From assembly GCA_017643385.1 (NCBI GenBank), contig JAEPNN010000006.1, positions 124,001 to 188,000 on the forward strand: a stretch of DNA of 64,000 bases. The letters run 5' to 3'. How positions within the stretch are numbered: position 1 is the first letter of the stretch; each line of letters opens with the position of its first letter. Shown piece after piece: positions 1 to 11,015 of the stretch. The DNA is from Dinoroseobacter sp. Lineage in GTDB: Bacteria; Pseudomonadota; Alphaproteobacteria; Rhodobacterales; Rhodobacteraceae. The translations under genes and the position numbers were made by a program. The notes below the pieces were generated by a model. It saw only the letters and a program-made list of their open reading frames with translations, had not been told where the DNA came from and searched no databases.

Positions 1-287
1 AACTGGCGCAAGCAAAACGGCTGACATTAGAAAGCACGTCCGAGCAAGCGTCGGCAGGGCTGGATGCGCTTACCGATGAAGAGCGGGCCACGTTCACATC
101 ACTCAACGCGACCTATGTCGAAAAATTCGGTTTTCCGTTCATCATTGCGGTCAGAGACCACGACAAGCCGTCCATCCTGAAAGCGTTCAGATCACGGATC
201 GAAAACAGCCGCGAGGTGGAGTTTGCAGAGGCTTGCCATCAGGTGGAACGGATCGCCTATCATCGGTTAAGCGATCTGCTGCCATGA
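1..287 (+). CDS. uraD: OHCU decarboxylase, C-terminal part (cut by window edge)
   Basis: This is the last ~94 residues of 2-oxo-4-hydroxy-4-carboxy-5-ureidoimidazoline decarboxylase, which converts OHCU to (S)-allantoin in the uricase route of purine breakdown. The reading frame starts at base 3 and ends in TGA at 285-287. The visible family signature is the stretch KFGFPFIIAVR, followed by the C-terminal helices (RIENSREVEFAEACHQVERI). The family is usually about 165 residues, so roughly the first 70, including the catalytic His region, lie outside the window. The stop codon overlaps the start of allA in ATGA, so the two are translationally coupled. Identification is firm; only the C-terminus can be judged. 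Confidence 0.85.
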   Translation, partial: LAQAKRLTLESTSEQASAGLDALTDEERATFTSLNATYVEKFGFPFIIAVRDHDKPSILKAFRSRIENSREVEFAEACHQVERIAYHRLSDLLP

Positions 288-769
288 CAAATGTTATCAG
301 AGCCCTGCCCCTCTCAGCAGAAGCTTTCGCACCGTTTGGGGAAGTTCTGGAAGCCGTGGGCGATCCGGACAAAGTGATCAATCAAGGGCTGTGCGGCCGG
401 TACCACAACAAGGCGGCGCTGGATTTCGCAGATGGACGCGCTGGCATCAGCGTGTTCGACGCAACGCCCCGATCCTTGCCCTACACCCTCGAAATGGTTG
501 AACGGCACCCCGAAGGCAGCCAGGCCTTTTTGCCAATGCACCAGAACCCGTATCTGGTCATTGTCGCACCAGATGCCGACGGCGCGCCCGGTCGTCCGTT
601 GGCGTTTCTTGCGGCGCCAGGTCAAGGCGTGAATTACCATCGCGGCACATGGCACAGCGTCCTGACACCGCTTCATGCACCTGGGCTCTTTGCTGTGGTG
701 GACCGGATCGGTGATGGCGCGAACCTTGAAGAAGTATGGTTTGATGAGCCGTTTTTTGTCGAAGCCTAA
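284..769 (+). CDS. allA: Ureidoglycolate lyase
   Basis: 161 residues, the normal size for ureidoglycolate lyase (AllA), which splits (S)-ureidoglycolate into glyoxylate and urea in the cytoplasm. Conserved stretches are NQGLCGRYH near residue 45, HRGTWHSVLTPL near residue 120 and VVDRIGDG near the C-terminus, all typical of this cupin-like enzyme. The start at 284 is chosen because it overlaps the uraD stop (ATGA); an in-frame upstream start at 233 would lie inside uraD. The 3' end overlaps by four bases the end of the convergent allE gene, which acts one step earlier in the same pathway. Confidence 0.9.
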   Translation: MTNVIRALPLSAEAFAPFGEVLEAVGDPDKVINQGLCGRYHNKAALDFADGRAGISVFDATPRSLPYTLEMVERHPEGSQAFLPMHQNPYLVIVAPDADGAPGRPLAFLAAPGQGVNYHRGTWHSVLTPLHAPGLFAVVDRIGDGANLEEVWFDEPFFVEA

Positions 770-1581
770 GCCAGCTTCATGTGCCGATTGACGTCCTTAT
801 AAAGCAGATATCGAAACGGTCCCGGACCCCCTGCGTAGCAAGCTTGCGGACAAAACGCCCGAAGCCACATGAAATCGCCCGCTTCCACCTCAACCCAATC
901 CTGATTCAGTCGGTAAACAGCTTTGCCTTCAAGCACGTATAACCCGTGCTCCATCACATGGGTTTCAAGAAACGGGATCACCGCACCGGGTTGAAACGTC
1001 ACGATGTTCACATGCATGTCATGGCGCACATCTTCCGGATCGACAAAACGGGTCGTGGCCCATTTGCCATCAGTGCCCGGCATCGCATTGGGGGCGATAT
1101 CCGCTTCCTTGACGACAAACGCTTCAGGCGCGTCGATGCCATCCACAGCCTCGTAACGTTTGCGCACCCAGTGGAACCGGGTGAGCGTGTCGGTATCGTT
1201 GACGAGCTTCCAATTCGCCCCCGCTGGAATATAGGCATAGCTGCCTTCGCTCATCGCATGGGTCTGGCCATCAATCGTCAGCGTGAACCCGCCTTCAACA
1301 ACAAAAAGCACACCCTGCGCTTTGGAATCAGCTTCAGGGTTTTGACTGCCTCCACCGGGCTGCACTTCCATAATGTATTGGGAGAAAGTTTCAGCAAACC
1401 CGGTCATCGGTCGCGCCAGAACCCAAAGCCGTGTTCCTTCCCAGAATGGCAGAAAACTTGTCACGATATCGCGCATCGTACCCTTCGGGATCACCGCATA
1501 TGCCTCTGTAAACACGGCACGATCTGTCAGCAGCGTGGTCTGATCCGGGTGTCCCCCTGATGGAGCGAAGTAATTGGCCAT
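766..1581 (-). CDS. allE: (S)-ureidoglycine aminohydrolase (bicupin)
   Basis: 271-residue bicupin that releases ammonia from (S)-ureidoglycine, using Mn2+, to give (S)-ureidoglycolate, the substrate of AllA. The C-terminal cupin carries the metal-ligand pattern of the family: ETHVMEH (Glu-x-His-x3-His) with a downstream Gln in CPQACYAGG. The opening MANYFAPSGGHP is typical and sets the start at 1581; a longer frame to 1665 exists but its extra residues do not look like the family. The gene is convergent with allA (4-bp overlap), so uraD, allA and allE cover allantoin-side catabolism. Known in E. coli as ylbA/allE. Confidence 0.88.
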   Translation of the reverse strand: MANYFAPSGGHPDQTTLLTDRAVFTEAYAVIPKGTMRDIVTSFLPFWEGTRLWVLARPMTGFAETFSQYIMEVQPGGGSQNPEADSKAQGVLFVVEGGFTLTIDGQTHAMSEGSYAYIPAGANWKLVNDTDTLTRFHWVRKRYEAVDGIDAPEAFVVKEADIAPNAMPGTDGKWATTRFVDPEDVRHDMHVNIVTFQPGAVIPFLETHVMEHGLYVLEGKAVYRLNQDWVEVEAGDFMWLRAFCPQACYAGGPGPFRYLLYKDVNRHMKLA

Positions 1582-1747
1582 TTGTGCTTTCCGGAGTTGT
1601 CTTCGAAGGCAATCTAGCAGTGCGCTCGTACGAGCACCAGCAGGAGAAAGGCACGCTCTGTACACAAGTGTCTAGACGGAATCAGAAAGCCATATTAACG
1701 TTTCTCGCAAACACGCCGGAAGCGCATGAAAACAAGGGAGGGAAGAC

Positions 1748-4153
1748 ATGAATTCGCATTACAGAGTTGTTGTGATCGGCGGCGGTGTGGTTGGGACGTC
1801 TGTCCTGTATCACCTGGCGAAATTTGGCTGGACAGACGTATGTTTGCTGGAACGCTCAGTCCTGACCGCAGGCTCGTCCTGGCATGCAGCCGGCGGCATC
1901 CACGCGCTTAACGCAGATCCGAATATGGCCGCGCTTCAGGCCTACACGATCGATCTTCTGTCCGAGATACAAGAAGAGAGCGGCCAGAATATCGGCCTGC
2001 ATATGACCGGTGGTCTCACAATGGCGGGCACGCCCGAGCGCTGGGAATGGCTGCAATCGGCTTATCGCGTATTCCAATCCATAGGCATTGAGGATTGCGA
2101 ACTCGTCACGCCTGAAGAAGCCCAGAAACGCTGCCCGATCATGTCCACCGAAGGCCTGCTTGGTGGCATGTGGGCCGACCGGGAAGGCTATATCGACACC
2201 ACCGGCACGGTTCACGCCTATGCCAAGGCTGCCAGGAAACGCGGTGCATCCTATTTCGAGCACACCAAGGTCGAAGCGCTGCGGCAAACCGACGATGGTT
2301 GGATCGTCAAGACCGACAAGGGCGACATCACCTGTGAGCACGTCGTCAACGCGGCAGGCCTTTGGGCCAAGCAGGTGGGTCGCATGGCCGGAATTGAACT
2401 GCCGGTTTCGCCGCTCAAGCACCACTACCTGATCACCGATAGTATCCCCGAGGTTGCAGCCCTTGATTTCGAGGTCCCGATGACCGTCGATCTCGAAGGC
2501 TTCACCTATATGCGTCAGGACCAGAACGGCGTGCTTGTCGGCATCTACGAGATCGAGCACGAACATTGGGCCATGGATGGCGCGCCGTGGAACTACGGTA
2601 TGGAACTTTTCAAAGAGGACCTCGACCGGATCGAAAACGAACTTACGCTTGGATTTGAGCGCTACCCCGCCATTCAGGATGTGGGCATCAAGACATGGGT
2701 GAACGGCGCCTTCACTTTCTCGCCGGACGGCAATCCGCTGGTTGGCCCGGTCCCCGGAAAACGTGGGTATTGGAGCGCCTGTGCAGTCATGGCAGGCTTC
2801 CTTCAGGGCGGCGGTGTCGGAAAGACGCTGGCCGAATGGATGATCCACGGCGAGCCAGAGGCGGATGCTTGGTGCATGGACGTGGCGCGTTACGGCAGCT
2901 GGGCAGAAAACAAACAGTACATCATGGAAACCACTGGCCAGTTCTACTCGCGTCGGTTCGTGATGACCTACCCCAACGAACAACTGCCAGCTGGGCGCGT
3001 GCTGAAAACTGCGCCAGCCTATGGCGATATGACCGAAGCGGGCTGCCAGTGGGGCCAAAGCTGGGATCTCGAAGTGCCGCTCTATTTTGCGGAGAAGGGG
3101 TTCGAAGAAACGCCATCGCTGAAACGCTCAAACGCGTTCGAAATCGTCGCGAAAGAGTGCAAAGCGGTTCGCGAAGGTGTTGGTCTTCTTGATATTACCG
3201 GTTTCTCGCGGTTCGAGATCAGTGGATCCGGTGCAGAAGACTGGCTGAATTCACTCTTGTCTACCAAGCTGCCGAAACCCGGGCGCGCGCGTCTTGCCGT
3301 GATGCTAAGCCCTGAAGCGCGTCTGAAAGGTGACCTGACACTCTTTAATTGGGGCGATGGCACATGGTGGCTGATGGGCAGCTATTACCTGCGAGCCTGG
3401 CACATGCGCTGGTTCAACGACCACATCGGGGACGGCGTGACTGTTCGGGATCTCGGCGAGGATACCGCGGGCTTCTCTCTGTCAGGGCCAAAATCGAAAG
3501 CGGTGATCGAAAAGCTGACAGACAGCGCTGTCGGAGAACTTCCCTTCATGGGCTGTGGTGTGTTCGACATTGGACTTCTGCGGTGCAAGGTTGGACGTCT
3601 CAGCGTGACCGGCGAAGCAGGATACGAGATCCATTGTCGGATGGGCGATCATGCCACGCTGCGCAAAGCGCTGCTAGACGCGGGCGTGGATGAAGGCATT
3701 ATCGAATACGGCTTTAACGCATTGCTATCGCTGCGGATTGAAAAGAGCTTCGGCATCTGGTCGGCAGAATTCACACAGCTCTACACCGCGGGCCAAACCG
3801 GGATGGACCGTTGGATCGATTGGCAAAAACCCGATTTCATCGGTCGGGAAGCTGCCCTTGCAGAACGAGACGGCGAAGGGGCCAAGCAAGTATTGGTCAC
3901 ACTCGACATTGATGCGGATGATGCCGATGCCAGCGGGTATGAACCCATCTGGAAGGACGGCAAGAAAGTTGGATTTGTCACATCTGGCGCTTATGGGCAC
4001 ACAGTTTGTAAATCACTCGCAATGGCCTTGGTAGATCGCGACTGCGCGGCACCGGGAACAGCCTTGTCGACCCATATTGTCGGTGTTGAAAGGCCCGCAA
4101 CGGTCATTGCACCTTCGCCCTATGATCCTGAGGGCAAGGCCATGCGCGGATGA
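1748..4153 (+). CDS. FAD-dependent oxidoreductase fused to GcvT domain (dimethylglycine/sarcosine dehydrogenase family)
   Basis: 801 residues. The N-terminal half is a D-amino-acid-oxidase-fold flavoprotein: a GxGxxG dinucleotide motif at residues 10-16 and GSSWHAAGG, where His46 aligns with the histidine that covalently binds FAD in mammalian dimethylglycine dehydrogenase. The C-terminal half (about 430-795) is an aminomethyltransferase (GcvT) fold that normally hands the released C1 unit to tetrahydrofolate. The class oxidatively demethylates N-methyl amines such as dimethylglycine or sarcosine; the exact substrate cannot be read here. SD-like GGGAGG lies at 1737-1742, just upstream of the ATG. 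It overlaps the MttB-like gene by 4 bp, so both should act on the same or consecutive methylated substrates. A paralogue lies at 46017-48458. Confidence 0.85.
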   Translation: MNSHYRVVVIGGGVVGTSVLYHLAKFGWTDVCLLERSVLTAGSSWHAAGGIHALNADPNMAALQAYTIDLLSEIQEESGQNIGLHMTGGLTMAGTPERWEWLQSAYRVFQSIGIEDCELVTPEEAQKRCPIMSTEGLLGGMWADREGYIDTTGTVHAYAKAARKRGASYFEHTKVEALRQTDDGWIVKTDKGDITCEHVVNAAGLWAKQVGRMAGIELPVSPLKHHYLITDSIPEVAALDFEVPMTVDLEGFTYMRQDQNGVLVGIYEIEHEHWAMDGAPWNYGMELFKEDLDRIENELTLGFERYPAIQDVGIKTWVNGAFTFSPDGNPLVGPVPGKRGYWSACAVMAGFLQGGGVGKTLAEWMIHGEPEADAWCMDVARYGSWAENKQYIMETTGQFYSRRFVMTYPNEQLPAGRVLKTAPAYGDMTEAGCQWGQSWDLEVPLYFAEKGFEETPSLKRSNAFEIVAKECKAVREGVGLLDITGFSRFEISGSGAEDWLNSLLSTKLPKPGRARLAVMLSPEARLKGDLTLFNWGDGTWWLMGSYYLRAWHMRWFNDHIGDGVTVRDLGEDTAGFSLSGPKSKAVIEKLTDSAVGELPFMGCGVFDIGLLRCKVGRLSVTGEAGYEIHCRMGDHATLRKALLDAGVDEGIIEYGFNALLSLRIEKSFGIWSAEFTQLYTAGQTGMDRWIDWQKPDFIGREAALAERDGEGAKQVLVTLDIDADDADASGYEPIWKDGKKVGFVTSGAYGHTVCKSLAMALVDRDCAAPGTALSTHIVGVERPATVIAPSPYDPEGKAMRG

Positions 4154-5688
4154 GCAACGCCCCTGCCCGATCTCGCAGACGGGGGCGCGCCAGAATACAA
4201 GACGCCCCCGCGACGCGCGATGTGAATTATCGTCAACTGCGCAATCCGTTTCCGATCATGAACGTGTTTTCCGACGATGAAGCGGCGAACATGCATGTCA
4301 CGGCGCTGGAGTTGCTGGAAACGCTGGGCATGAAAGTGCTGCTCCCGGAAGCCCGCAAACTTTTTGCGGCGGGCGGGGCGCGTATCGAGGACGAGATGGT
4401 TTATATCGGGCGCGACATGGTCGACGCCGCATTGGAAACGGCTCCGAAGTCCATCCATTGTCGCGCAGGGGCACCAGATCGTGATGTGCTTTTGGAGCTT
4501 GGGACACTTGCATTTCAACCTGGCGCAGGCGCGCCACATGCGACAGATCTTAGGCGTGGCAGGCGCCCCGGAAGCGCGTCAGATTTCAAAGACTACACGC
4601 GACTGGGTCACCATTTCGATGTGTTCCAGATGATGTCACCATCTGTGGAACCGCAAGACGTAGAAACCCATCTGCGCCATTATTTCACTTTACGCACCCA
4701 AGCGGTTCTGACTGATAAATTTCCCTTCCTATTTGCGCGTGGTACACCTCAAACACTTGATAACTTTGAAATGTTACGCATTGCACGGGGCGTGTCAGAG
4801 GAACAGTTCCGCGCCGGTATCTTCGCTTATACGATCATCAATACAAACAGTCCGCGCACCCTTGATATTCCGATGGCTCAAGGCCTGATCGATTTCGCCC
4901 GATACGGGCAATTGAGCATCGTGACACCTTTTACGCTAATGGGGGCAATGGCTCCTATCACCGTCGCGGGTGCAATAACACTAAGCCATGCGGAATGTCT
5001 TGCCGCCATAACACTAACTCAGCTTGCCAACCCCGGCGCACCCGTTTGCTACGGCACATTCACGTCGAACGTTGATATGAAGTCCGGCGCGCCAGCATTC
5101 GGGACGCCCACGCATTTCCAAGCCTCGCTTGCCGCTGGTCAAATGGCCCGGATGATTGGACTGCCCTGGCGTTCCGCCGCCGGTTCAGCATCCAATCTCA
5201 ACGACGTGCAGGCCGCCAATGAAAACCAACTTGGCCTTTGGGGGTGTTTGCTTGGTGGGGCAACGGTGATCATCCACTCCGCCGGGTGGCTCGAAGGCGG
5301 GCTGAGCGTCTCCTACGAGAAAATTATCACGGACGTCGAAGTTCTGAACATGGTGGCCGAGCTGTGCGCAGGTAACAAAGCAGGTGCAGATGAGATTGGC
5401 CTGGCCAATGCACTCGCCCATGTTGCGCCGTCAGGCCATTTTTTCGCGGCTCCACAAACTATGGAACGTTACACGTCCGAGTTTTATCAGCCGGTTGTCC
5501 ATGACTACGCCAATTTTGGCAAGTGGACAGAACGCGGTGCGCGCGACGCATCTACCCGAGCCACAGATGTATGGGAGGCGATCCTGGACGCGCCAGAAGT
5601 ATCGATGACAGCACCAGACCGGCTTGCAGCACTTGACGATTTCATCCAACGCCGGACCGCTGAAGGCGGCGCCCCGCCGGAGAGCTGA
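4150..5688 (+). CDS. MttB-family (trimethylamine/glycine betaine type) corrinoid-dependent methyltransferase, no pyrrolysine
   Basis: 512 residues of the MttB superfamily. True MttB uses pyrrolysine at an in-frame UAG; this gene reads through without one, as in MtgB-type enzymes that demethylate glycine betaine or other quaternary amines. The core (residues ~150-420) includes the segments FTLMGAMAPITVAGA, GAPVCYGTF and GMPxRS-like GLPWRSAAGSASN. The family passes a methyl group to a corrinoid protein, but no corrinoid-protein gene is present nearby. The start overlaps the preceding FAD-GcvT stop by 4 bp, and the TetR gene follows after 3 bp, so the three form one unit. The first ~25 residues are Arg/Pro rich and may be disordered. 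Substrate unknown. Confidence 0.85.
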   Translation: MSNAPARSRRRGRARIQDAPATRDVNYRQLRNPFPIMNVFSDDEAANMHVTALELLETLGMKVLLPEARKLFAAGGARIEDEMVYIGRDMVDAALETAPKSIHCRAGAPDRDVLLELGTLAFQPGAGAPHATDLRRGRRPGSASDFKDYTRLGHHFDVFQMMSPSVEPQDVETHLRHYFTLRTQAVLTDKFPFLFARGTPQTLDNFEMLRIARGVSEEQFRAGIFAYTIINTNSPRTLDIPMAQGLIDFARYGQLSIVTPFTLMGAMAPITVAGAITLSHAECLAAITLTQLANPGAPVCYGTFTSNVDMKSGAPAFGTPTHFQASLAAGQMARMIGLPWRSAAGSASNLNDVQAANENQLGLWGCLLGGATVIIHSAGWLEGGLSVSYEKIITDVEVLNMVAELCAGNKAGADEIGLANALAHVAPSGHFFAAPQTMERYTSEFYQPVVHDYANFGKWTERGARDASTRATDVWEAILDAPEVSMTAPDRLAALDDFIQRRTAEGGAPPES

Positions 5689-5691
5689 GCA

Positions 5692-6342
5692 ATGGCGGAA
5701 GCGGAACAGCCGGGCAATACGAAGGTTACGCGAGAGGATTGGATTTCCGCCGCGCTTGAAACGTTAATCTCGGACGGGATCGAACAGGTGAAAGTCTTGA
5801 GTCTCGCAAAAAAGATACACGTCTCCCGATCGAGTTTTTATTGGTATTTCAAGGATCGACGAGATCTTCTTAATGTACTTTTAGATCACTGGATGAATAC
5901 CAACACCCAAGCCATCCTAGATGCATGCGACCAACCCGCACCAACCATCACCCAAGCCATCTGCAACGTATTTGTCGGCTTTGTTGATCCTGATCGCTTC
6001 CACACGCAGTTGGATTTCGCGATACGCGACTGGGCGCGACGGGATCCAGATGTACGCACGGATTTGGACAGATCAGAAACCAAACGGATCGGTGCGCTTA
6101 AAGATTTGTTTGTTCGGTTTGGCTATCCGGAACGCGAGAGCCTCGCGCGGGCGCGGGTCGTCTACTACATGCAAATCGGCTATAATGATGCCGATCTCGA
6201 CGAACCCATGGCAGATCGTCTGATTTTGGTTCCAGAGTATATATTCGCCTATACGGGTCATCACCCTGCAGAGGGCGAAGTTGAAGCCTTCCGCGCCCTT
6301 ACGCTAAAGCTGGGATATGCTGAAAAGGTTGCTGATGAATAA
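5692..6342 (+). CDS. TetR-family transcriptional regulator
   Basis: 216 residues with an N-terminal TetR helix-turn-helix: TREDWISAALETL, then LAKKIHVSRSSFYWYFKDRRDLL at about residues 38-63. The remaining two thirds is an all-helical ligand-binding/dimerisation domain without a recognisable subfamily. It begins three bases after the MttB-like stop codon and so is co-transcribed with the demethylation cassette. Inference: it senses the methylated substrate or product of that cassette and regulates it. No palindromic operator is obvious in front of 1748. Confidence 0.85.
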   Translation: MAEAEQPGNTKVTREDWISAALETLISDGIEQVKVLSLAKKIHVSRSSFYWYFKDRRDLLNVLLDHWMNTNTQAILDACDQPAPTITQAICNVFVGFVDPDRFHTQLDFAIRDWARRDPDVRTDLDRSETKRIGALKDLFVRFGYPERESLARARVVYYMQIGYNDADLDEPMADRLILVPEYIFAYTGHHPAEGEVEAFRALTLKLGYAEKVADE

Positions 6343-6423
6343 TGCAATCCGCCCCTTTTCTGCCACAACTCACCGTTATCTTCCGTCGCAGAACCTAGAA
6401 TTTCTGCACAGAGCGGAGCGAAC

Positions 6424-6780
6424 ATGACCTTTTCCGTCCGAACCCTTACTTTTGCGGTTGGTACATTGCTAGCCCTTGGCACGAGCGCCCAGTCGGCAAG
6501 CCTTACACCAACTGAAATCACTGACCAGATTATAGGTCAGCGCATACAGGCAAATTACCTTGGTGCCCCCATGACGGTCCTTTACGATCCTGCAGGCGAA
6601 GTGCAGGTCACGGGTGCAGACATGTCCGGAACCGGGACATGGCGCATGACCGATACCGAAATTTGCGTTAATATGCTGACGGGCCCGAACCTGGGCGAAA
6701 CCTGTATGACCGTGACCGCACAAGGCGGCGGTATCTATTCCACATCAAGCGGAATGAGCCTAACGATCGCCAGCCGCTAA
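6424..6780 (+). CDS. Small secreted protein of unknown function
   Basis: 118 residues. The first ~24 residues form a clear Sec signal peptide (FAVGTLLALGTSAQSAS with an Ala-x-Ser-type cleavage region). The mature ~94 residues carry two cysteines about 18 apart (ICVNM and ETCMTV) that could form a disulfide, plus a short beta-rich pattern such as MSGTGTWRMTD. I do not recognise the family; it resembles many small periplasmic proteins of roseobacters. SD-like GGAG lies 6-9 bases before the ATG. It ends at a strong terminator shared with katG. Confidence 0.7.
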   Translation: MTFSVRTLTFAVGTLLALGTSAQSASLTPTEITDQIIGQRIQANYLGAPMTVLYDPAGEVQVTGADMSGTGTWRMTDTEICVNMLTGPNLGETCMTVTAQGGGIYSTSSGMSLTIASR

Positions 6781-6795
6781 CCTCCAGCAAAAAAC

Positions 6796-6832
6796 AAAAA
6801 GGGCCGCTCCGATCTGGAGCGGCCCTTTCTTT
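6796..6832. terminator. Bidirectional rho-independent terminator
   Basis: A perfect 10-bp stem, GGGCCGCTCC at 6801-6810 and GGAGCGGCCC at 6816-6825, closes a 5-base loop. It has an A-rich tract on its left (AAAACAAAAA) and TTTCTTT on its right, so it terminates both the secreted-protein gene (+) and katG (-), which converge here. Confidence 0.92.
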
Positions 6833-6845
6833 GTATCAGCTGTAT

Positions 6846-9068
<2,223 letters not shown>

Positions 9069-9185
9069 TTAGTTGCAGGTACAGAGGGCTGTAGAGCCGC
9101 ATTGTGCGGACGCACCTCCCCCCGAGTCTGCACTGAGGTAACAGAGTTTTAGAATTAGTTTAAGTTGGAATTTCTGATAATCTTG

Positions 9186-9200
9186 ATAAGAATAACTTAT
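9186..9200. promoter_or_regulatory. Candidate OxyR (LysR-type) operator overlapping the oxyR start codon
   Basis: Inverted repeat ATAAG-N5-CTTAT, which also satisfies the LysR-family T-N11-A rule. It is preceded by further GATAA repeats (GATAATCTTGATAAG). It lies in the 148-bp katG-oxyR divergent region and runs into the oxyR ATG, which would fit autorepression together with katG activation. Inferred from pattern only. Confidence 0.5.
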
Positions 9201-10116
9201 GCAAGGATTGACGCTTAAACACCTTCGTTACTTCGAGGCACTCGCCCAGCATCGGCATTTTGGGCGTGCAGCAGATGCCTGCGCCATTTCGCAACCCGCA
9301 TTATCTATGCAAATCCGTGATTTAGAAGAAATGCTGGGGACGCCCCTTGTGGAACGTGGCTACCGGGAAGTCAGGATGACCCAATTCGCGGATATTTTCG
9401 TTGAACGCGCCAGAGACATTCTACGGTCGGTTGACGAGTTGGGTGATCTTGCAAGGGCCTCACGCGAAAGGCTTGTCGGACGGTTGAGAATTGGCGTGAT
9501 CCCGACGATTGCACCTTACCTTTTACCATCCATCATCGAAAACCTGACACGCACCTATGAGGGCCTTGATATCCATGTCCGGGAAACACTGACGCCACGA
9601 CTGCTTGAAGAGCTGTCAGATGGTCGGATCGATACCGCGATTGTCGCGCTGCCGATCTCAGAACCGTCCCTTACTGAGATACCTCTCTTTGAGGAACGGT
9701 TTGTCCTTGTACGTCCAGACAGCGAGGCGTGCGCCCCGGTTCCGAATGCGGAAGGCCTGCGCGAAATGCGATTGCTTCTTCTCGAAGAGGGCCACTGCTT
9801 CCGGGACCAGGCATTGTCGTTTTGCAGCATGCAGACGGTGCGGCCGTGGGAAGGCCTCGACGGAAGCTCTTTATCGACGCTCGTTCAAATGGTCGGAATG
9901 GGTTTGGGGGTAACCTTGTTACCTGAAATGGCAGTGGATGTGGAAGCGCAGTCAGCAGCCGTGGACGTTGCAAACTTCGCAGAACCTCAGCCGAGCCGAA
10001 CGATTGGGATAATCTGGCGAAAAACCAGCCCACTGTCAGATCAATTGATGCAGATCGCAGAGCTTGTGCGCGACGCCGGGAAGCAGAGGCGCACAAGCCA
10101 ACCCGGCACCACCTAG
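9199..10116 (+). CDS. oxyR: Hydrogen-peroxide-sensing LysR regulator OxyR
   Basis: 305 residues. N-terminal LysR winged helix (residues ~5-63, FGRAADACAISQPALSMQIRDLE) and a C-terminal sensor domain. The two redox cysteines are present with E. coli spacing: GHCFRDQALSFC gives Cys200 and Cys209, equivalent to Cys199 and Cys208, so this is a true peroxide sensor rather than a generic LysR protein. Divergent from katG, its classical target. No Shine-Dalgarno is visible before the ATG; the start is fixed by family similarity (TLKHLRYFEALAQ). A LysR-type box overlaps the start codon, suggesting autoregulation. Confidence 0.95.
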   Translation: MQGLTLKHLRYFEALAQHRHFGRAADACAISQPALSMQIRDLEEMLGTPLVERGYREVRMTQFADIFVERARDILRSVDELGDLARASRERLVGRLRIGVIPTIAPYLLPSIIENLTRTYEGLDIHVRETLTPRLLEELSDGRIDTAIVALPISEPSLTEIPLFEERFVLVRPDSEACAPVPNAEGLREMRLLLLEEGHCFRDQALSFCSMQTVRPWEGLDGSSLSTLVQMVGMGLGVTLLPEMAVDVEAQSAAVDVANFAEPQPSRTIGIIWRKTSPLSDQLMQIAELVRDAGKQRRTSQPGTT

Positions 10117-10865
10117 CTCATCACATAATTCAGACCAAGACGCCCACCATCCACGTAGATCGTCTCGCCAGTGATATAACTGGCTTTCTTCGAGCAGAGG
10201 AAAGCAACCACATCACCGATCTCTCGTGCCGTGCCGGACCTGCCCAGAGGCGTCCGCGACATTGCAACTTTGAACGCTTCAGGATTGGCATTCACGCCGG
10301 CCATCATTGCTGTGTCGATAGATCCCGGACCGACAGCGTTTACACGGATGTTATTTTGGGCGAGCGCCAAAGCCGCCACCTTTGTCAGCTGCATGACGCC
10401 GCCCTTGGATGCGCAATACGCAGGAATAGCAGGTATGGCGACCTGCGCATTGATCGATGACATATTGACGATCGCGCCTTCAATGCCACGCTCCACCATC
10501 GTTTTTGCGGCGCGCTGGGTGGCAATGAAAACGCTGCGCAGATTGACGTTGATAACCGTCTCAAAATCCTCAAGTTCATAGCTGAGAAAATCGCCAGGCA
10601 TCGCAACGCCAGCATTATTGACCAACGCCGTCACCGCCCCGTGCTGTGCTTCGATCTTGTCGAACATCGCGAGGATCTGCGCGGGGTCAGACACATCACA
10701 CGTTAAAGCATCGAGTGCGCCCAAGCTTTCGCCGGCGTCAGTGACACCTTCTGCGTTTACGTCTGCCAAAACGACAGCCATGCCATCCTCAATAAGTGCC
10801 TCGGCGCAGGCATATCCAATGCCCTGGGCACCACCAGTGACAAGTGCGATGGGTTTGTCTGTCAT
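10113..10865 (-). CDS. Short-chain dehydrogenase/reductase (SDR)
   Basis: 250-residue classical SDR. The cofactor motif TGGAQGIG is at residues 10-17, with an acidic residue after beta-2 (LADVN) that suggests NAD(H) preference. NNAG lies near residue 88 and the catalytic Ser...Tyr-x3-Lys is in NMSSINAQ...AYCASKGG. The ending YVDGGRLGLNYVMS is typical of sugar- or hydroxyacid-type SDRs. The substrate cannot be read. It is convergent with oxyR (4-bp overlap) and divergent from the rhodanese gene. Confidence 0.85.
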   Translation of the reverse strand: MTDKPIALVTGGAQGIGYACAEALIEDGMAVVLADVNAEGVTDAGESLGALDALTCDVSDPAQILAMFDKIEAQHGAVTALVNNAGVAMPGDFLSYELEDFETVINVNLRSVFIATQRAAKTMVERGIEGAIVNMSSINAQVAIPAIPAYCASKGGVMQLTKVAALALAQNNIRVNAVGPGSIDTAMMAGVNANPEAFKVAMSRTPLGRSGTAREIGDVVAFLCSKKASYITGETIYVDGGRLGLNYVMS

Positions 10866-10888
10866 GAAAATATCCTATCTTATTGGAC

Positions 10889-10900
10889 GCGGCATGCCGC
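10889..10900. promoter_or_regulatory. Perfect 12-bp palindrome in SDR/rhodanese divergent region
   Basis: GCGGCATGCCGC is a perfect palindrome 24 bases upstream of the SDR start and 116 bases upstream of the rhodanese start. It could be an operator, but GC-rich palindromes of this size also arise by chance; no cognate regulator is next to it. Confidence 0.25.
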
Positions 10901-11015
10901 ACGGAGCCGATTTCCTGCACCTTGCCGGAACCGAAGGGACAAGGACAAGAGCCAAGCGCCGTATGCGCCACTGGATATGCTGGACTAAGCTGAGAAAACC
11001 AAGAAGGATCGACGA

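Noticed and set aside
1856-3058. 400-codon minus-strand open frame
   Set aside because: Lies fully opposite the FAD-GcvT gene, has no family-like motifs or ribosome site, and follows the codon pattern of a shadow frame.
4150-5688. Pyrrolysine-containing trimethylamine methyltransferase
   Set aside because: No in-frame UAG in the gene and no pyl genes in the window.
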